Source of the DNA: Diphasiastrum complanatum
Lineage: Eukaryota > Streptophyta > Lycopodiopsida > Lycopodiales > Lycopodiaceae
Length of the DNA stretch: 64,000 nucleotides
Assembly: GCA_029204225.1 (NCBI GenBank)
Contig: CM055102.1
Coordinates: 8,166,587-8,230,586, forward strand
Direction of reading: 5' to 3'
Part shown: positions 57,826 through 64,000 of the stretch, in pieces
Position numbering within the stretch: the stretch's first letter is position 1
Layout: every line of letters begins with the position of its first letter
The notes under the pieces: model-generated
What the model was told of the DNA's origin: nothing
Seen by the model: only the letters and a program-made list of their open reading frames with translations
Databases searched by the model: none
Position numbers and translations under genes: made by a program

Positions 57826-60759
57826 CTACGCCAACGCCTGCCAAGAGACGACTAGAAAAATCATCAGTGCGTCCCCTCTTGGCTGGCCTGAACCGACTGC
57901 CTGTGATGCTCTGAGTCGTCTCTGGCAATCTCTCTGGGCCCTCACAAACTCTGACCAACCATCATCTGAAAGGGGGCGTGTAGCGGGAGTACTGGGTGGG
58001 GCACGTGGACCATCCCCTGCAATGTCGACCGTCTCATTAGAATCATATGTGGGCTCATCAGAGGAGGAGGGCAATGGAACGTCAGTAGGGAGGGGGGTAG
58101 GCTCCTCGGTGTCAGAATCATTCTCAAGATCACCCTGCAGAGCACGCCGAGCGGCCTCGTTTGGATCAACCTCTGGCTCTGCCTCAAGGTCGGCCGCTGG
58201 AACAAGGCAATCATCGGGATTGACCTACACAAGTCAATCATCGTGAGAATAGCCGAAGCATTAAACTGATTGTCTTAAACTAATAAGAGAGCAAATGATA
58301 GTGCATAGACCTATACCTGCAACAGTAGGGAGCGTACGCCTCCTACTATCATGTTGTCCGCGATGCGTCGAACCACCCTGGTGTTGGTGTTGCGGTACAC
58401 CAAGTCAATGCATCGCTCAATCGTGAGGCGGTTCCGCTTGTTCATGTGAACAAGGCTGAACGCTGACCAGTTCCACTCGCACACACAAGCAGAACAATCC
58501 TGCATTAATTGGCAGCCACTTTTGTGAGTCCCCGCCTTGTAGAGACAATGCGGAAACTGGTTGGATGAATGAGATTAGATAACATACCTATGAAAGGACT
58601 CGGAACGCGAGCGTCCTCAGGTCTGGCTGTCCAGCGCCGTAGCTATCCCACCATGATACAAGCATAAGCCTGTTCTCTCGGACACGTGCAAGCTCGTCGA
58701 ACAGCCCCAGATAGTGCCTGAAATCGAGCAACGATACGCGTGAGTACAATTGAGCCTGCGCAAGGAAATTGAGCGAACGAAAGCAAGCGATAGAACAAGA
58801 GTTTACCTGTAACTCAGCCTCTGCTCCTCGAGCCTGTTGCGGATACCATTGTCGCTGATGAGGAGGCGGATGTATGAGAACCAATCCGCACGCATCTCTG
58901 CATCATCGTACTGCCTCTCGCTCTCAAACAACGGATGCAATATGTGGGCCACACTGTGAATGGGCCAGTGAAACTTATCCCATCGTCGCCGCCACAACCG
59001 CCTAATAGGCTCCAACCTATGGACCATACCATGTGGAGGCAACAATTACACGATTGCGTGCTACGGCAGCAAGACGAAACAGAGTGCGAATGGAAGGAAA
59101 GATGGTGAGACGGAAAAAGTTATACCTAGCAGAAAACAGCTCAGAACGCTAGAGAGACTCGCCTATGCGGTCATCGACCCAGAAAGGCTCCATGAAGAGG
59201 ATCTCGTGGAAGGCCAAGCCCTCTGGGGTTGTGGACAGGTCCATGGCTGTGAACTCTGCAGAAGTAGCCATGCGCCGCAAATCACCCTTGAGCTTGTGTA
59301 GCCGCTCAAGCATGATGAACTGAAAGGCGAAGCAGGTGCGAGCGGGCTTCTTCGGTCGAGCCTGCATTGACAAACGGAATGAGAGGCACACACGGAACAA
59401 GCGAAAAAATAAGAAGCATCTTGAACAAGCCAAAAAATAAAGTAGCATCTTACCTACTGAATGTGCGGAAAAGGGCGGTGGTGCGGCACTTGCGTGTGAC
59501 GAAGTCCACAACCGCAAGTGCCCTCGTGAGAATCTCACTGACCCAAGGCAGGCGCCCGATGGAATGCAAGAGGATGTCCAGTGAGTGTGCAGCACATGGA
59601 GTCCACACAATGGAGGGGTACTCTGCCATAATTAGCTCCCCCATACCGCGACAGTTGGATGCATTGTTCGTCACAACCTATCGCGATCAGTTGATATGAT
59701 TAATGCACAGCTTGGAAACACATTGCAATCAATTGAAAACTATTGAAACAATTGTATCAAGCAACTAATCAAAAAAAATTTACCTGGACAACACGCTGTG
59801 GCCCAGCCTCCTCTATCGTCGTGTGGATGATGGTGTAGATGTACTCGGCCGTATGCACTCTCCCTGCCTCAGAGGCGTCGATCTGCGGAGGAACATGGAA
59901 CCGTAGCAGCTGGAAACAATGACGTTGATGAGTGGACGTCTACGACGATCAATCCACCCATCATCCATGATGGAGCAGCCATATCTATCCCAGGCCTCCT
60001 GCAATGCGGCTAGTCTCTCTCTGATAGATGCAACCCGCTCCTGGAGCAAAGGGCCGCGAAGCGCGTCTGTTGTGGGTGGTGTGTAGCCGGGCTCGTAGAC
60101 TGCAACTTTCGAGATAGCCTCTGAAAGATGCGGGATGATGCCATGATAAAGGGGAGGTTCAAGTCATAGAACATCTGTGCTATGGTCCTGGTGGCCTCTC
60201 TGTGCTGCCCCTCTCTGAAAGATCCCGGCATGGACATCTATCTGGTGCCTCGGGATGTGGATGGCTGGGAGGATGCGGATGGACGACGCGGATCCGGAGG
60301 TGGTGGCACAGGTGTAGGTGTAGAAGCGGAGGATGCGGACGGACCGTGCAGATCTGAAGGTGGTGGCACAGGCGTAGGTGTAGCAGTGGAGGCTATGGAT
60401 CCATGGGGAGTATTGGCGGAGGGGGTGGCGGCGGCGGAGGCAGTGGTGGGTGCGGATGTGGCGGCGGGGGTGGTGGCGAGGGGTGCACCAGTGGAAGTGG
60501 AGTCTGTGGCATCTGTGGATGGCTCGCTGGCCTCAGCACCTGGCTCAGCATATGTGTCGAGAATGAGAGCCCTCTCCACAAAGGGGATGACCATACAAAC
60601 GCCGATCCCGTAGCGTCCCCCTGTGGGTCGGACTCGCAATCCCCTCAAATGTGCTCGAACCCGAGAGGTGTTCCCTGTGAACTGCTTTCGACAAAAAGGG
60701 CAACGCCACTTTTTGTCGGGCAACAACTCCACCTCATCCCAAATGGGATGAGCGGCCAT
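57826..60759 (-). pseudogene. hAT-superfamily transposase with BED finger and DUF659-type domain, 7 exons, decayed
   Basis: From the ATG at 60759 the frame encodes a BED zinc finger (KWRCPFCRKQFTGNTSRVRA then HLRG and GIGVC), a long Ser/Thr/Pro/Ala-rich linker, then blocks of the plant DUF659 transposase family: YEPGYTPPTTDALRGPLLQE, RYGCSIMDDGWIDRRRRPLI, TNNASNCRGMGE with WTPCAAHSLDILLHSIG, and KPARTCFAFQFIMLERL. The C-terminal dimerisation domain has LVSWWDSYGAG, LRTLAFRVLS, CEWNWSAFSLVH and KRNRLTIERCIDLVY. Putative exons are 59784-60759, 59454-59677, 59126-59361, 58807-59016, 58588-58717, 58317-58499 and 57826-58224. Defects: TAG at 60238-60240, frameshifts near 60130 and 59895, a phase clash between exons 2 and 3, TAG at 59149-59151 and TAG at 58588-58590. 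The last exon is acidic. It is much richer in GC than its surroundings. Confidence 0.85.
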
Positions 60760-60764
60760 CTCTG

Positions 60765-60767
<3 letters not shown>

Positions 60768-60811
<44 letters not shown>

Positions 60812-60950
60812 CACACACACAAGCACACAAATCTAATATCTCTCTCTCTCTCCTCCTAAACCCTAAACCCAAGCACGCAGACCCTAAACCCTAAACCCTA
60901 AACTCACACACACACCATGTCTCATACACACACACACACACACACACACA

Positions 60951-61014
<64 letters not shown>

Positions 61015-61020
61015 TCACCA
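60768..61020. repeat. (CT)n, (CA)n and AAACCCT blocks
   Basis: A CT tract (60768-60807), CCCTAAACCC motifs (60857-60870 and 60881-60903), CA tracts (60931-60950 and 60991-61013) and another CT tract (60955-60990) follow each other right of the hAT start codon. Confidence 0.95.
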
Positions 61021-61143
61021 CACACACACATGCACACAAAATGCTCAAAGCTGGGTCAGAACGGACCCTTTGTAAATATTTATGTTTTTTTTTTAAAATA
61101 TTGCGCCATTCCGAAACGGAACGCGTTTTGGAACGAACGGGCA

Positions 61144-61570
61144 ACTAGGGTGTAAAGAAAAATGAGGCATGTGAATTATGTTCAAGTTATTGTATTCTAG
61201 CTGCAGCCTTTTAAGAAAAATATCAACCAATAAACCTGACCTAGTCTGGCTTATAGAAAGGTCTAAGAAATTGCATTTATCATCACCAGTTGTACAATTA
61301 AGTTAACATGAGTCTTTAGGATAGATTCCCCCACCAAAAACGTTAGGGTCTTTATATAGAAAACTTCAACAACAAATAAGTTATCAATATATCTTCTAAC
61401 ATGAGTTAATTTATGCAATAAGGTGGGACAAGTACCACAAGAAACTAATCTTTGTATAAATTCAAATTCATAAAAGAAAAGATAAAAGTTAGCTGGATGA
61501 ACAACACAGTTAGTACAAATGGTGATACCTATCATTTGTTGAAAAAGTGAATCACCTAGAGAAATCAGAT
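61144..61570 (-). pseudogene. Reverse transcriptase relic with GTN..P..A and YIDD-like motifs (Penelope-like or other non-LTR)
   Basis: The minus strand gives QQMIGITICTNCVVHPANFY followed by LFFYEFEFIQRL, which fits the GI(P)MGTNCAP..A.LFL.YYE palm motif. RRYIDNLFVV follows in the position of YIDD. After a frameshift come IYPKDSC and GDDKCNFLDLSIS, matching the FLDL block that follows in such proteins, and later NNLNIIHMPHF. The second catalytic Asp reads Asn. Class assignment is from memory of motif order; Penelope-like elements are one candidate. Confidence 0.45.
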
Positions 61571-61639
61571 GATGGACCTCAAAGAAAAGTCAGTGACACC
61601 CACTACAAATTTGTCCGAGGCTGCGCACATTCCTTGGAA

Positions 61640-62165
61640 AATACAAGATTGAGCTTATAAGATGCCAGGGATTGAATGTAATTTGATAGGTCAAATTTCT
61701 AACGAAACAAGTCTGAAAATTTTCAAGAACGAAAAACAAGTAAAATTAGAGCTAGAAACCACGAATTGTCATAACTTTTCCAGTAATAATAATACAAATG
61801 ACCTACGAAATGGGACAGGTTAAAGGCAAAACAAAAATCTAAAAACTTACTTATACAAACCAAAAGAAGTCACATTAATCAAATTTGAAAATTTCAAGCA
61901 AGGTTGAAACAAAATTATAGCTACCAACTTTGACAGATTTGGGAAAATTGTAATAACTTCTATGTCTCTTACCCAAATGACTAGGAAAGTGGTGCAAATC
62001 AAAGCTAAAAAGGCTCTACAAGGCTATGTAAATGAATCCAGGAAAAAAAAAACAAATTGATACACCAAAAATTGGCCCAAACAGACCTGAAAATTTCAAG
62101 GTTAAAAACTAGCAAAAATAAAACTACAGAAGCAATAAAATCCATGTCTAATGCATACCTTATAG
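61640..62165 (-). repeat. Leader relic of the 41.5-46.5 kb LTR-element family
   Basis: Blocks of this stretch match the leader at about 45485-45955 in the same order and orientation: TTGATAGGTCAAA, TTGTCATAACTTTT, ATGACCT(A/G)C, CCCTTA-like TCTTACCCAAATG, GCTCTACAA, CAGACCTGAAAA and AAAACTAGCAAAAA. No recognisable TGTCATGTGC LTR follows at its right end. The element is diverged and incomplete. Confidence 0.65.
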
Positions 62166-62672
62166 AGCCATTCACTTAACAAAACTTAACAGTCATCTAC
62201 TTTAATCAGCTCTGAATGTAAAAAGAGCTTAAAGGAGCTAAATAACAAATCTAGATAACAATGCATAGCAATGGAGAGAAGATCTCCAATGAGGCTCACG
62301 CAAGTATCAACTAGATCCAAGCTTCTCTAACAAGATCCTCTAGATACAATGCCATACACTATTTTCTCATCTCCAAGAGGAGAGAGCTTCATATATAGGC
62401 AAGACAACGGTGGTTCAAGTTTCCATAAGAAAACATCAACAGCCAAGAGTCATGGGAACACCAAGAGTCGAGCATATGGATAGCCAACTGACTTAGGATG
62501 CAGTTCAGTGAACATAAGGGCCCATGACCTCCATAAAGTAGGGAATACCCTACAAGGTCACTTGTGATAGAGAGAGATAAGAATGGTCCAAGACCCCCTC
62601 AATTACAAGGACCTAATAAACTTGACCAAAGCTCAATAAGACCTTCAGTAAGCCAAACATGGGCATTAATAT
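62166..62672. other. Unassigned, possibly a diverged LTR
   Basis: Sequence with GAGGCTCACGCAAGTATCAA and GAGAGAGCTTCATATATAGG has the look of an LTR that should follow the leader on its left, but no partner is present in the window. Confidence 0.3.
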
Positions 62673-63117
62673 TGTTACAATCTAACTTACTGCAAACCTC
62701 CAGGTGCCGGTTAACCACAAGAGACCGAACGTTTCACGTTCCACCCCGCCATAGGACCTAATCCGGGTCCACCCACCGTGCCCTGGCCTGTGACCGTATC
62801 AAGCTGGATCCGACCTCCATCCCAGACGGCGTCCCATACCACCGCCTAGGCTCTCAGCCACCTCCTGCCTCACGCTAGCAATACATCCTCGCCGTGCACA
62901 TGCTCTCCATCCACCTCCTCCTAGGTAGACAGAATGGATGGCAAATGAGTCCTCCCCTTGTATACCTCCAAGGAGAGAGACTCCAAGCCATGTGCACTCC
63001 TGAATCATGACACGTGGCAACCATGCAGGTTCACGAGTCACCGGTCAAGCCTACAGGCCCAGTCATCGTCTGGTCTCAAGTCTGGGTTTGGGACCCAAGG
63101 GAGTTGGGTCCCTAACA
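62673..63117 (-). repeat. 3' LTR of a Ty3/gypsy element
   Basis: On the minus strand TGTTAGGGACCC begins at 63117 directly after the purine tract AAGGAAGAGGGAA (63118-63130). The proposed other end, TGTTAC at 62673 on the plus strand, gives inverted termini TGTTA/TAACA and a 445-base LTR. The inner end is secure, the outer end less so. Confidence 0.6.
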
Positions 63118-63144
63118 TTCCCTCTTCCTTAAAATATTCCTTAT

Positions 63145-64000
63145 CTAAGGAAGGAATCCCGGGAATCTTAGTTTAAGGTCAAATTCCTTTTCCCAAGTGT
63201 CATCGTCCTCGGAATTTCCTTTCCAACGAACCAAGTATTCAGTTACCTGCCAGTTTCTGTGACGTACATCAACAATGGCGTGTGGTTCAGTAGGTACAAA
63301 GGATGATAGGTCCTCCAACCGAACTAAGTCCTCCTGAGGCATTAAGTCATCCTTTCCACCAAGTCGTTCCTTTAAACGACTAATGTGAAAAACTGGATGT
63401 ACCTTAACACCTTGAGGGAGTTCTAGCTGGTACGCATTCCGATGGAGTTTCTTTGCTATATGGAATGGCCCTGCATAACGAGGTGACAACTTAGGACATT
63501 TTCCAGTCCTTACTACCTTAGAATCTTTTGGAATTCTAAGATATACCCAAGCTCCCTCCTCAAAAACCCTAGGTTGTCGCTTTTGATTAGCGTAAAACTG
63601 GGCTCTATCCTGAGCCGTTTTTACGTTTTCGCGAGCAACAAGCAACATTTCTTGCATATCATGTAGGAAATCTACTGCTGCTTTAACCTTGAGGCCTTTG
63701 AGGCCCACTAAAATGGGAGCCCTAGGCTGGAAACCATACATCAGAGAAAATGGACTAAAACCCGTCGCTGAGTGCTTTGCGCTATTATACACAAACTCAA
63801 TCATTGGAAGGTACCTTTCCCAATCTGACTGTCTTCTGGAAACATATGCCCGAAGCATATCTTCCATAGACTGGTTTGTCCTCTCTGTCTGACCATCCGA
63901 TTCAGGATGATCTGATGACCCCAAACTTAGAGTGGTCTCTAATTTTTCAAAGACCGCTTGCCAGAATTTGCCAGTGAACTTTGGATCTCGATCACTAACA
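63145..64000 (-). CDS. Ty3/gypsy (chromovirus) pol C-terminus: integrase and chromodomain, open to window edge
   Basis: The frame is open from the window edge to a stop at 63145-63147, about 284 codons. It contains VSDRDPKFTGKFW (second integrase Asp, near 63990), HPESDGQTERTNQSMEDML (catalytic Glu in QTERTN), the C-terminal integrase block with AKHSATGFSPFSLMYGFQPR and KLSPRYAGPFHIAKKLHRNA, VHPVFHISRLKERLG, and finally a chromodomain with EYLVRWKGNSEDDDTWEKE. The chromodomain directs insertion toward modified chromatin in this group. The stop lies just before the polypurine tract and LTR. No frame defect is visible, unlike all other elements here, so the element may be young. The rest lies outside the window. 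Confidence 0.93.
   Translation of the reverse strand, partial: VSDRDPKFTGKFWQAVFEKLETTLSLGSSDHPESDGQTERTNQSMEDMLRAYVSRRQSDWERYLPMIEFVYNSAKHSATGFSPFSLMYGFQPRAPILVGLKGLKVKAAVDFLHDMQEMLLVARENVKTAQDRAQFYANQKRQPRVFEEGAWVYLRIPKDSKVVRTGKCPKLSPRYAGPFHIAKKLHRNAYQLELPQGVKVHPVFHISRLKERLGGKDDLMPQEDLVRLEDLSSFVPTEPHAIVDVRHRNWQVTEYLVRWKGNSEDDDTWEKEFDLKLRFPGFLP

Noticed and set aside
60182-60613. Gly-rich plus-strand frame of 143 codons
   Set aside because: Antisense of the Ala/Pro-rich linker of the hAT transposase.

Overview
This window looks like nuclear DNA of a land plant with a large, repeat-rich genome. It is AT-rich, has introns, and carries only two well-supported host genes in 64 kb. Nearly everything else is nested and broken transposable elements, (CT)n/(GA)n microsatellites and telomere-like AAACCCT blocks. 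Ty1/copia elements primed by TGGTATCAGAGC, a chromodomain Ty3/gypsy element, a BED-finger hAT element and two host genes of plant-specific type all fit a vascular plant. The density of relic elements and the unusual non-LTR reverse transcriptase would suit a fern or gymnosperm, but the sequence does not prove that.

Layout. 1-2.2 kb: a broken copia fragment abuts a minus-strand gypsy LTR and chromodomain tail. 3.1-7.3 kb: a complete nine-exon alpha/beta-hydrolase (lipase-like) gene on the minus strand. 8.7-11.1 kb: a non-autonomous element with long terminal inverted repeats that fold into hairpins and an internal tandem duplication. 13.1-14.1 kb: very long CT microsatellites. 14.3-18.3 kb: a copia element with two ~1.07-kb LTRs and an internal deletion. 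18.6-19.7 kb: copia and LTR relics. 20.1-25.6 kb: a nearly full-length copia. 26.5-28.7 kb: a non-LTR reverse transcriptase relic. 29.1-33.65 kb: endonuclease-like, copia and minisatellite relics. 33.7-34.7 kb: an unrecognised reading frame fused to copia integrase. 34.7-41.1 kb: an old minus-strand copia split by a younger plus-strand copia with a perfect AGTAA target duplication. 41.5-46.5 kb: a non-autonomous LTR element with ATATA duplications, a gag-like frame and no recognisable pol. 50.9-52.8 kb: an intact clade-A-type PP2C gene. 53.2-54.4 kb: an ORF1-like non-LTR relic. 55.0-55.3 kb: an LTR fragment of the 41.5-kb family. 56.7-57.2 kb: a 363-bp tandem repeat. 57.8-60.8 kb: a GC-rich decayed hAT transposase. 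61.1-62.2 kb: further RT and LTR-element leader relics. 62.7-64.0 kb: the 3' end of an apparently intact chromodomain gypsy element that runs off the window.

The two host genes are not functionally linked by position. The lipase-like protein probably acts on acyl esters. The PP2C keeps all phosphatase metal ligands and the tryptophan that clade A enzymes use to contact ABA receptors, so a role as a negative regulator of abscisic acid signalling is likely. The transposons carry many stops and Glu-to-Lys changes of the kind expected from deamination of methylated cytosine, and several are nested, giving a partial order of insertion.
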